In this document: piece after piece, positions 12,801-25,900 of the stretch
Position numbering within the stretch: the first letter of the stretch is position 1
Layout of the letters: every line of letters starts with the position of its first letter
NCBI RefSeq assembly: GCF_032854445.1
Contig: NC_088307.1
Location: 19,668,017-19,732,016, forward strand
DNA length: 64,000 bases
Reading direction: 5' to 3'
Origin: Liolophura sinensis
Taxonomy: Eukaryota > Mollusca > Polyplacophora > Chitonida > Chitonidae
Made by a program: the position numbers and the translations under genes
The notes under the pieces: model-generated
Database searches by the model: none
What the model saw: only the letters and a program-made list of their open reading frames with translations
Told to the model about the DNA's origin: nothing

Positions 12801-15800
12801 TCCCTATTTGTACAAAAGTAGGTCATATGAATGGGGATTTCCCTATTTGTGCATTAGTCGATCATTTGGATGGAAATTTCGCAATTTGTGATAAGCAGGT
12901 CGTATGCATGAGAATTTCCCTGTTACATGAATATAGCCTGTAGGCTGTGACCCAATTGTGCCCACATAGCTTAGCATAACACATACTGCTTAATAGATGC
13001 ATAATATCTATGAGATATGCTTAGATTCTTCAGACAGATTTACTTATGGTTAAGAATTTTCAATATTTTTACCTATACATGAGAAATAGCAAAGTCATTG
13101 ATTTTGTCAGAACTGAATAATGTACATGTATAAAGCTATACTTTATACTTTATTCTTTGATGTTTGCTTTGCACCGTAGTTTTTATCACTTTAATATATT
13201 ATAAATAACATTCTGCTTCTGCTTCTTTTTCACAAATCGATGTATCATTTAATAAATTTTGCACATGTTTATATGATCCGTTAAACTTATTGACATAACT
13301 CCAGCAAATCGTCACCTGTTATTTTCCAGTTTGCACAAATGTTCACATGACTCTTTGCTTATAAAAGATTGATCCCATGCTTTGTCCGCCTCGTACATAT
13401 ATTTGCATATGAAGGCAGGCCCCAGACAAATATTATTTCAGAATTCATGCTTTTGATTTTTTGATTTGCATAAATGCATTTATTTATTTTTTTTTTTTTT
13501 AAATTTTGGGCATTAAATTTACAAGAAAAGGTCTTTTATGATCAGAACAGTAATTGATTGGGGAAGTATTAGCTATACAGTTCCTACTTTGTGATGGAAA
13601 ATTTTTTTTTAATTCATTTTGATTTCATTACATCTCCATTCTTGACATTGTCTTCTTGTTTTTCCCGAAGGCATGTGTACCACAAATACATTATGTATAT
13701 TTATTTATTTATTTTGTTGCCCATTATTCTAATTTCCTACAGACAAAAAGAGAAGTTACTCGAGAAATTGAAGAAAGGTTCATGGTTGACGCATCACCGG
13801 TCCGTCCAATTGTCAAATGTTTTGGTTATGTTTATGTTTTTGGTTTTGAAAACTGCCTATATATATATTCTCGATCTACTGCTGGTTTGGCACTGACTTG
13901 CTCTGTATCCATGGTAACTTTTGAAAGACGGTGGAAGTTTGGGATACGTGGTTGATCGCTTTTTGTTTTGTTGAATTTTTGGTTTATTTTTGCGACACTG
14001 TCACAGAACTGCGTTTGCCTCTACAACATGTGTGTGCCTTCTATCTTTACCTGTGAAAACTCCTTTGTGCGACGTAAGACAGTGAAATGTAAAATCACAC
14101 ATATTTTGAAAGGAAGTCTTGGTGTACCATCTTGATTGACAATGAAAAGTGAAATACACCTCCTTCCTTGTTGATTGAGAGTGAAAACTAAAATAACCTC
14201 TCCTGCTGAGTGGTAATGAAAACTAAAATACACATCTCTTCTACCATCTTGATTAACAATGAAAAGTAAAATATACCTTTTGTTGGTTGGCAGTGAAAAG
14301 TAAAATACGCCTTTGTTGTACCATCTTGATTGAGTTTGTAAGTACTGTATATACAAAACAGTTCAATTTTGCAGCTTTTTTTGCTTTACTTGATGGGATT
14401 CACAATCAGGGCAGGATAATTTGACAACACAACACTCACGATTTGCTATTTGGTACAAAACATGATGTTAGAAGCACCTAAAGCAGTCAATCAGTTAATC
14501 AGTCAATCTGTCAAATCAGTGACTTGTTAAGTAGTATCTGCTCACACTAAACAATTGACATCATTTAACAGCACAGCCACAAAGTGCTATGTCAAGTTTG
14601 CGCATCAAAACCTCACGGCTTCCAAACCCAAGGCGCTCTTTATTTTGCTTTTGGAAAGTTGCCTGTAAATGTGATCTTAAAATTGTGTCTCTCTTTCTTT
14701 GAACAGATGATAGCTCGTGAAAATGCGGAATTTTTAATGGTACATATTCAAAACTGATGTCTATATCCCTCCCACCCAGAAAAAAATATTGTCCAAGTGT
14801 GTGAGACGAGTGTTCCGTCTTAGCAACTTGTTAGTTGTTTTGTGTTTTTGTACAGTATTACTATTCCCTAGTCAGTGATTGTGATATTTACATGCATATT
14901 GTTACGAAAATTTGATCAAGAATTTTGACAAGTAAGCGTTGCCCTCACAAGTACATGTAGGGTCAGTAAATTGTTACATACAAATTTTTTTCCCTAGTTT
15001 ATTTTTTTTTTATTTTGTGAAATATTTGTGACTGGGGTTCATGGAGAAGAGAAAAAATTTATCAAATTTAAACAGACAAGTGAGATTTCCACTTGTGATG
15101 TCCTCAATGACATGTCCACTGGTGATGTCATCAGTGACATGTCCACTGGTGATGTCATCAATGACATGTTCACTTGTGATGTCATCAATGACATGTCCAT
15201 TGGTGATGTCATCAATGACATGTCCACTGGTGATGTCATCAATGCCAAATTTGCATACACAATACACAAATGTTGAACATTGTAGACATTGTGGTCAGTT
15301 GAGTAGCCTGGCTTGCTTGCTTCAAACCTGTCAGGCACACACCATAGGAAAATAATCAAATTTATTTTCTTTTGTCAAAGTAATATATATATATATATAT
15401 TGAAACACTTGTCAGGAATCAGGACGTAAAAGTTCAGAGTTGCCTCCCTTGTTTGTTGTCTTTTTTCCTCCCCAGGTGTTGTTTTAGTTTTCACAAGGTC
15501 ACTGTTATTAAAATCATTACATACATATCATTAATATATTTTATTGCATTGAAAATCTTATCCGGATCTGGTGGAAGATATAATACACTTTGATCAATTT
15601 AGGACTTCATCATAAAACCATTCATGTGTTTCAAACAATGGCCACAATATACAGTATCTCTGCACCTGGATGCTGACAAGAAACCATTCTGATCCTCAGT
15701 GCGTGCTTTCCTCACTCTGCTGTCTCTCTGCCCCTATGCTCAAAATGTTACCCGGAAATTTGACTTTGTAACAACCCTAACCCTCAATATAGTTCAGTTA

Positions 15801-16496
15801 TCTTATAGTAGTATGAATTGTTCTATTTGCCATCTGCTCCAAACTCATTTTATTTTTGTTAAGAATTCAAGTAAAGTTTTTGCCAAACCCTACTATGAAC
15901 TTTTTAGTTTTTTACTAGGATTCTGCCTTCTAGTTTGAACTTGAACCTTCTGGACAGTCTTGTGTCCTGTTCGAGCATCTCTTTACTGCTTGAACAGTTT
16001 GTTTGACGCTTTTATTCCTTTTGATTTACTGTTCAAAAATTCAAAATTGTTCATTTGTGGGGAAAAAAACAAAACAAGTTATAATGATTAAGACGGGCTT
16101 TTGCCTAGATTTTAAAGTTTGAAAGTTAAAAAAAAAAACAATTTACAATTTCAAGAAACTTTAAATACTTTTGAGCACTATTGCTTTCATACTTTTCTCG
16201 AATGCTGCCTGCAAATACATGCAATATGTTGCACAAATCCCGATGCCTGCAAATACATGCAACATGTTGCACAAATCCCTGATTGTAGAACTTGCAACAC
16301 AGCACTTGCTCTACGCTGCACTCAGTTTTTCAACCTATGCAAGCTGCATCTTGCACAATATCTCAGTTTGAATATGAATTTGGACGGAATCGTGCGCATA
16401 TTTGTCTGAATGTGTTATCCAGGTTTGCTGTGCATGATTTTAACCCTGGCATAATCGGAGTGCTGGAATTCTTCAACCATTTAATCCCCTTTGTCC

Positions 16497-16530
<34 letters not shown>

Positions 16531-16859
16531 GTATGAATGAAAACATTTTCTACCCTATGCTTAAATTATTCAAGTATTGAACCTTGCATGGGCCAAAAAA
16601 AAAAAACAAAAGGTTGAAGATTTCACTGACTTATACTTATATTATATTCTGTGATGACGGAAAGGTTTTCCAGGAGTGGTAAACCGTTCGTGCACTGGCA
16701 TGCTAATTCTGTAACTATGTCTAAGCAACTTGGTATGTTTTCACAGCATGTTTAGGTGTATGCATGCAAATGAATGATTATCTACCTGTTTATACTTATT
16801 GCATATTATCCAGACCTCTTCTTGGTTAGACCTATCAAACGTTCAACGATGATTTGATT

Positions 16860-16904
<45 letters not shown>

Positions 16905-19900
16905 GTGAATGGTATCATATTAATATGTTTTTATTAACTTGAATACATTAATTTGCTGCTCTTAGACGAAAGTCGAATGTTGCAAGGATTTTGATGTTTA
17001 TACCAGTCTAAAACATATTTAAACTAGAAAAGTCTGCGATAGGGTTTACCTTCTATAGTAACTCTGGATAAATTTTGTGTTATTAGCCTTTATATAAGCT
17101 GTGTAAAGGCAAGGTATTAATTCTACCTGGGGTGCAGTGATTTGATGTTTGCAGACAAAAAGAAAAAACATTGTTAAACTCACTCAGACCCATTATATGT
17201 AAGGTACAGTACAAGTAGTTCTTATTTGCAGCTTAAAAACTCAAGTAGAATTCACCATTTATGAAAACCATACAACACTAGGGTGTAATTAGCATATATA
17301 TGGGCGTTGTCCAGTCAAGCGCTTTGTATGTGGGTTCATATGGCTGTCCGCATGAGCTATGTAAGCCAGACTGTGATTGGTTGTGGGAACTTCAGCTACG
17401 TGTAGATGGTGTTTAAGGAATTCTTAACGGTTTGTTGAAAGGAAAAGGAACAGGAACAAAACTTTTCTTTAACAGTAGATAACTGATTATGTAGATTTAC
17501 ATGATATTTATGACAAAAATGGTCTGGCAAGAAAACAGAAAGCTAAACGAGTATGATCCTTTGATTTAACCAACTTAATTCTGTTTTAGAAAATAAATCC
17601 GTTAAATAGTAGAGCAGACTTTTGAGGATGAAAAAATGTGATTTTGGGTCATTACATGGTATTAAAGCTTTAGAGGTTAAAAGACTGTTGGTCTTCTAGC
17701 ATGTTTGATAGTAGTCATTTTAAAGTGACAGTGTGTTTTATTTTAGGCAAATTTATCAAAGGCAAAAACATTACTTTAATAGAATTTTAAAAATTGAATT
17801 TCATTTCAGCGTCAACGCGAAGAAATGGAGAAAGAATTGGCTGACCAGTTTGGCGTGGATCCCCCACAAGTGAATATCTGCCCTCCGTCCCCGCAGAATA
17901 CTGAGGACCTGAAAACTCCACCATCCTTTATGTAGTAAGACACCAATTTTTTTCGTGTCTGAAATAAAGTTTTCTTCGATGAAAAACTGTAAGATTATAT
18001 TTTTGTCTCTAATCATATTTTTATGTGGGGCACAAGATGTTGTATTTTCCTCCCATTCATATATTTTATTATTTTCTCGTCTTATGTGAGTTTGTCAAAA
18101 AAAAAAAATCCAGTGTCTTTTTATGAAACTCAGTGGATGTCATCTGTGATGAGACCAACTTCTGTACAGCTCAGGGTTTCATCAGAATTTACCTGTAAAT
18201 GTATAGATGACTGAATATGGAAAATTGCCTTATTAAACCAATGACTGATATAAAAAAAAAGTCAACACAATCGACTGTCTTCTTTTTGTGTTTTCAGTAG
18301 CTCGGTTGGGAAGACCAATTTGAACCAGAACAGCGTCAGAGATCAAGACAAGCAGCTGGTGGTGAAGGGAACACTACCACGACAGGGCTTGGATAATATC
18401 AGTCTAACAGACTCTAGTAAGTACTTGGGTAAAGTTGGGGGTTAATAAAGGTCAAGAGTGAAATAAGCACAAATCTTAGAGGTATAATTCACATTACATT
18501 TGACTGGATTTACTGTTCTTACTGGTCAAAATTGCAGAAAAATAGGTACTTTCATTATAGTTAAAACTTATTCAAGTTTATTTTAGGCATACAGAAGTGT
18601 TGCCTTTTAAGAACAAGTGATGTAAAGCTCCTAGCATCAGTCACCATCATCTGTATTGGGATACTGTATGTATAGTCTTCAATTAAGAGAAATTATTTCG
18701 TACATTCAGATTATATAACAGTAAGGGAATTTCAAGTTGAAACTCCTCTATCACTAAAGGTAGAAAAAGCATTACTGTATCACGTGATCTGTCAGAAATG
18801 GTAGACAAGTATTGTTGATCGCATTTACTATAACATGGGCTCCTGAAAAAAAGCTCTGTGAGCTTGAGAAGTCGCCAGAAAAAAGAGGTGTCATCTGTGC
18901 CTCTGGAACATGTTCAGGTAAGTGGTCGGTAAATTAATGCCAACAAAGGTTAACATTTTTCACAAGTCTCATGATACAGTAGGAATTTGTTTTTACCTTT
19001 AACGGCAAAACAGTTCGAACTCGAAACTCTTTTATTTTATTTTTTTTGCAATTATTCTCAAGCCTTATACAATACATTGGGAAATCAAAAACTTACCTTC
19101 TCAATTCCTATTTTGATTTCTCTAGACAAGACAGAACAGAAAGGTAAATTGTGTGAAGAATTGGCAACGTGTATATTTACATGTGTACATGCCTGTGTAG
19201 TTTAAGAGGCGGTGGCAGGGAATTTGGTTGTGGTTTGAATCTCACACAGGCGGTGACGGATAAGGACTGTTTTAACAAATACATGTATACGACCCGAGTC
19301 ATATGAATATGTGTTACATCCACCTACTTAGTAATGATCGATGTTAAGGTCTGACTAATGAATAACTAACTTTTTGACACTGATTTATGATTAAATATAA
19401 ATCTGAATATGTGTCTGAAATCTGAATATATGTGATTTATCCTATGTTAAATGGTTTCATTATTAACATATATTGAACCGATCGGGGTTTAAAAACAAAA
19501 AAAAAAGATAAAAATTTTAAATTTTACTCACAATTGTCTTTCAGTTTGTTCTGCTAATTACCTGCTCCTTTCTGTATTTCAAGCGGTAAACATTCAGATA
19601 CTATGAGATAATGACCTTATAACTTTTTGTTTAACTCATGGTGGTGGAACTTCCAGACTAACAATGGGGTTGGGATCCATGTTCCTAATGGCATTAAAAT
19701 GAGATTTCATATTCTTCTCAAATCATAGTGGATCATGCCTGTAATTATTTGCCTCTGTAAAGTCAGACTTGGAACAATTAAACACTGACTTTGAAACGTT
19801 ACTTGTACATTTCATTACCCTTTTTATTACTTATTTTATCATTTTGTTTTAAGAAGTTTCAAAAAAACGTTAAAAATATTTCAAAGCCTAATGTGTTCCT

Positions 19901-22900
19901 ATCTTCTAATATGGTCCAGGTAATATAGAAATATAAAACAAATCTGGATTTGAAATTGTGTTTTTTAACTTGTGTCAATTTACTTTTGCTTTCACTTTCA
20001 ACTTACTTTCACTTTCTGTCTGTTTCAGCTGGCTCAGCAGACAGTAGTACAGAGCTCAAACAATCCTCCAATCAGGGAGACAGTGCCTTTGGTGGACCTA
20101 AACCCATGCTACCTTACAGTTCTATGTTCATCTTTGGCCCCACCAATCTGTGAGTAGTGTTGTTGTTGTTTTATTAGGCCTCTTTTTGAAGGTGAATGTC
20201 TGGAGAATTTCTTGATGTATAACATTCTACAGTAAATTGTCTATGCCAATGGTTTTTATGTGTTCGACAAGGGATAGTTGCTCACTCCTGGGACAAGAGG
20301 TTTATTTCACATATAAAATTCTTGTTAATACTAGTGAAAAAAGTGAATATTTATGAATAATGTTTTAATCACTTTTGCAGCATTCGTCGTTTCTGTCACT
20401 TTGTGGTCAATCTGCGTTATTTTGACCTCTTCATCATGATCGTGATCTGCGCCAGCAGTATTGCCCTTGCTGCTGAGGACCCTGTCAATGAATTATCCTT
20501 CAAAAATCAAGTCCTGAACTATTTTGACTACGTCTTTACTGGTGTTTTTACGGTAGAAATGATACTAAAGGTAAGCATAACCTTAAAAAAAAACTTTCAT
20601 CTGGTGATGCGTGAAAAAGTTCCCCCCTTTTTGTTGTTATTTAAATTTCTTCTTAAAAAAATATACTTTAAGTCTAATTATTAAACTCTAAATTAGGAAG
20701 TTTTACTGAAATATTTAAAGCAGAAAAGTTTTCCGACATTGTTAATAAGAGTTGTAAACTCCAACCAAAGACTTGTAAATACATGCAAGTAAATAAAAAA
20801 AGGTAATTTTACATGGAGGACTCATACCAGACCAGTATTGGTCTTATTCTGCGAAAAAAAATGTAACGTCAAACTGGGTTTTTATTATAGACACAAAACA
20901 GCATGGTCACCATGACAACAAGAATATTGATGACATCGTACATGAAGGATTAGGGCATTTTGATAGGTCATTGACTAGTGTTATTGTTTGTTCCTTAGGT
21001 CATAGATTTAGGAGTTATCCTTCACAAAGGTGCTTACTGCCGTGATCCGTGGAACATTCTTGACGCGACTGTCGTGATCTGTGCCTGCGTCGCATTTGGA
21101 GTGACGTAAGTTTTAACTTATGATGTTACGTAAAATTGTTTTGGTTAAACTTCTTGACTGTCCAATTTGCATGTCAGATCATGTGTTTTATTACATGTTG
21201 GTATCAGACTACTTCGACTCTATTCTCTATCTTGGACTGTGCATGAGTTAATCTGTCTTCATTGCTAAAATATACAATTCTCAAATTTGCATGTCATTGT
21301 TTCATTGGCTGTGTTGTGGAAAATTCAAGATAGAGTTATTGCCGCTATCTTTGGCGTGATGTAATTTATTTTCTTTTGAGATTCTTGTGTTGTATTTCTG
21401 CAACTCTCAGTAAATTTTATCATTTGGAAGACAGATATAAATATGAACTTGACAAAAAAAAACAGAATTTCAAAATTTAAATTTATTAATATCTCCTTTA
21501 TGGGTGGTTAAATTTTTGGAGAAATTACATATCATTTACCATCAAGATGGAATCAAAGCAGTTTTTTAAAGGACTTCCAACTTGCAGATTTCATTTGCCG
21601 TAAGTTCATTGCAGTTTGACACACCGCACATGTAGCTTAAATTAAAGCAATGACTCTAATATTGCCCACTCAAATATTTCACCCAAACATGGATTAAAAT
21701 TTAATCCAGCTTTAACTGATTGTTAAATTAGTTGATCTTGAAAATGTGGGCCAAAAGCTTCTGAAACCTTTTACATTTTCATGGTGATGCCTCAAACTTC
21801 ATGATTATTATAGTCAAATGTCATTGACTTTTTGGAATTTTTTTTAGAGAAACATGTCTGTGTTTTTGTTTTTTTTTTTTTTTTGTCTTGTCTTTGATTT
21901 TCATGTCTTATGTTGTTGTTTCTTGCTGTTTTTCTGTACACTGTTTAGTTACCTAGAAAGGTAAGTTTGGCGCCACCTAGTGGCAGAGTTAATTTTGGAG
22001 ACGGGTTTGCTTCCCTTTAGATTCCCAGGATAAACCTATTTACGATTCAATTACATAATAGATTAAAAGGAAACACATCATATATAAAGATCTAGTACTT
22101 TACTTACAAAATGTCTTTGTTCTTGCTTCTTGCTGTTATAAAGAAAATGTCTCTTTACGTGGCTGGCTTCTTTTGAAAGGTGCAAAAGGATTGTCCAAAA
22201 ATGTTTTTGTTTCTGATGAATTAAAACAGTGAATATAAAAATGTCCTTTTTATGAAATTTCTAAATGATGATTGGCTTTATATATTCATCAGTAACCTGG
22301 TTATATTTAATAAATGTTGCATTTTAAAAATATATGCTTACTTACCGTTACGGCAAATAAAATAATTCTCATTTGAGATCTAGTAGTCATTTTACAAAAT
22401 TTTGCAAACTCTCTAAAATCAACAAGTAGAGAGTGTATTAGTAATTGTTATGTGTACAAGACAAACATATTAGTAATGGGTTTCAAAATGGTGGCACATT
22501 TAGCAGAAGTAGTTTGGAAAGGGTATCCCAACATTCCTTCATAGAAAGTACCCCACTATAGTGCCAGTAGTTTCCCGTTTTAATGTAGATATCATCTTCC
22601 CACCTGGAGCACTAATAGGTTTCATTAACAGTGAAATTGGAATTTGATGAAAAACAGGAGTTCCTGAATTTTTTCCCTGTTCTTCTTTCTTATCTGGTTG
22701 ATATCTGAAAAAAAAAATCATTTCAAGTTTTATGGATGACAAATTATTTAATTATACCAACCCTTGAAACAAGTGTTATTCCCGTTATTCAAAAATAACA
22801 AGATGTCAACGAAAAATGTGCACAAATTCTTTTAAGAGTTTTTTTTTTTATATAATTTTTCTTCCTGGTTTTATGGCTTTTTCACCACGATTTTAAGAAT

Positions 22901-25900
22901 CTATTTGATCAGGCATATTCTTATATCAATGATGTTCCCAACCGCCATGTGTTTGGCGATTTTTTCAATTCCACCCACTAATAACTATAAATAGTTACCC
23001 CTTCACATAATGGTACAATTTCCTTGAAGTCTCTCTGGCACAGAGTTGCCCTTTTTCCCACTGAAATTTGCACCAGGAGAAGATTAACCTCGTTTCAGAA
23101 TTGCTTGAATGCTTTAAGATTTGAAGATGGGTGGATATTTGTGCATATACAGAATATACAGTATTTCATGGTTTATCTATGTGAAGCCAAGGTGCCAGGG
23201 CTATTAAAATATTTATGTTAAATCAGAATAAAACTAGTGGAGGTGAGGGGGGTGGGGGGAGGGGAGACAAAAACAGTAAAATCATATTTAAAAAATTGAA
23301 AAAATACAGATGTTAGAATCTGCTATGAAACTGTCATCACTGAATTTAGAGAACTGAGGGTCTGGTTGTTTGAAATTTTGTTTATTTCTTTATATAATAT
23401 TTATTTTATGTAATTTTTTTTTTTAATGAACTGCCACTGACAGCGGCTTTTATCTCATTGGTTAATTTTCAGTGACTCTGCTGGCAAGAATCTGAATACA
23501 ATAAAATCTCTTCGTGTTCTACGAGTGTTGAGACCTTTGAAGACCATCAACCGAGTTCCCAAACTGAAGGTTAGTATGCAAAGTTTGAGGCTGATGAACT
23601 TTGTTATGGGTCTGATAGCAGGCCATGAAGAAACATGTTTTAAAGTGAAATTGCCAATAGACATCCAATTCCACAGTGTTACACTTTTCTAACCAAACTT
23701 TCGTTATGGGTCTGATAGCAGGCCATGAAGAAACACATGTTTTAAAGTGAAATTGCCAATAGACATCCAATTCCACAGTGTTACACTTTTCTAACCAAAC
23801 TTTCGTTATGGGTCTGATAGCAGGCCATGAAGAAACACATGTTTTAAAGTGAAATTGCCAATAGACATCCAATTCCACAGTGTTACACTTTTCTAACCAA
23901 ACTTTTGTTTTAAATCACAATCCCTCATGACACCTTAACCTAGTTAATGAAAACATAGTTAATGAAAACATAGTTAATGAAAAAAAGTCAACACTTTGCA
24001 TCATGAAAATTTTTGTTATTTTTTTTTTTACATTCAATTTAATAAAAAGTTCAAGCCTTATAATGGCTTATTTTGGGCACACGTTTTACTAGCCCTGCAA
24101 TGATTTATATGCAAAGTTTCTCCACCCATAAAACCAACCATTACCGCATATGTGACAAAATCCTTGATTAAAGAACAAACCTATAATTTAAATCATAAAT
24201 AAATAAATTTTAAGATTAAAAGTTTTCAGAATTTACCCATTAATACACATCGATATTGTTGTTGTTGTATCACAGGCCGTCTTTGACTGTGTCGTCAACT
24301 CCCTGAAGAATGTCTCCAACATTCTGATCGTGTACGGGCTGTTCCAGTTCATCTTTGCCGTCATTGCTGTGCAACTGTTCAAAGGAATGTTCTTCTATTG
24401 TACGGACGAATCCAAAACTACCAAAGACGAATGCCAGTGAGTATTTGTGCAAGAATCACCAAATTCTTGAGCTAACTGGTGTAGTAATACGGTGTGGAGA
24501 AAGGCCGAGTAACTGTACATTCCTGATATCCAGGAATGTACAGTTACAAGGTCTGTCTTCCACTTTGCATTAGGATTACATAATAAACGATTTCTGTGTT
24601 TAGCGGGGAGGAAGTGAGGATGCAAAGTTCGCAGATAGTATGGGGGTAGTGTTTTAGCTCTGATTCTTCATGTATGATGACATGGCCAATATATGCTTGA
24701 CCAGACAATTCAGATGCAGGTGGTTAAAACTCTTCCTTGACCGCTAGGCCTGTATATACGAGACAGGGTCACTCAATTGTCTGTCAAAGGTCATATCATC
24801 TCCAACACTGATTGATTCATCATACACGAAGACAGTATGACACGTATTAATTAATCTGCCAGGAGAAAGCACCGTTTTCTGAATAGAGTGACGTCACAAC
24901 AAACGTTTAATAAGAGAGAACTATGATGGCTATGGTCACTCGGGCATGGACCAAAGTTGCTGTGGTGCAGGAAACAATACTCTGATGTTCAGTTAGTACA
25001 CAAATGAAAATCCGATAAAATATGACACTGGGAAAATTTGAAGAAATATGTGGCACATATTTGTGGCAATATAGTAGATAATATACATGTTTTTTCTTAC
25101 TATTTGTAGCTGCTTGCCGTGGTGCCTTGGAGGCTCAGAATTATTCTTCTTTTTAGGAACTCTGAAATGTGTTACTCCCCAGTCCTGTAAAATTTGATGC
25201 AGACTTGGTCAGAAATGAAATATTGTTGTCAAGAGTGTTTTTTAGGAATAAAGTGGGTCTGCTGATATCTTAATAAATGTTGTTTGTTTTCGCCAATAGG
25301 GGGCAGTTCTTTCAGTATCAAGGGGAGGATACTCCTCAAGTGCATGACAGGCAGTGGCTGAGACAAGACTTTCATTATGATGATGTTATGTACGCCATGC
25401 TCACACTGTTCACCGTGACAACAGGAGAGGGCTGGCCGGCGTAAGTACAAAGTTTATTTATATACTTATTTGATTGGTATTTTATGCCGTAGTCAAGAAT
25501 ATTTCACTTATACATCGGCAGCCATCATTATGGTGGAAACCGGGCAGTGCCCAGGGGAAACCCAAGACCATCCGCAGATTGCTTGCAGACCTTCCCACAT
25601 ACGGCTGGAGAGGAAGCCAGCATGAGCTGGACTTGAACTAACAGCGACCGCATTGGTGAGAGGCTCCTGGGCTAACCAACTGAGCCACGGAGGCCCCAGT
25701 ACAAAGTATAAAGGTTGATACTGTCAAAAGTAGAGTCAATTTTCCACTCAGAAAATCACTTATTTGTTACTAAAATAAACCAATTTGAGGCCGAAACATA
25801 CCGTTAGTTTTAAATGTTGTCAGATAATATTTTGTTGAGATTCTGAAAGGTATACCTGTGGCCTACTAGAAAAGTTTATTTCAGGTGAGCATTTTAGTTT

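Noticed and set aside
13743-13777. Exon-like segment [11 protein letters not shown] in the II-III intron
   Set aside because: Good acceptor (ttcctacag) and plausible charged residues, but the donor gttcat leaves phase 2, which shifts exon w15 into a stop; extending to 13913 gives a hydrophobic, unlikely product.
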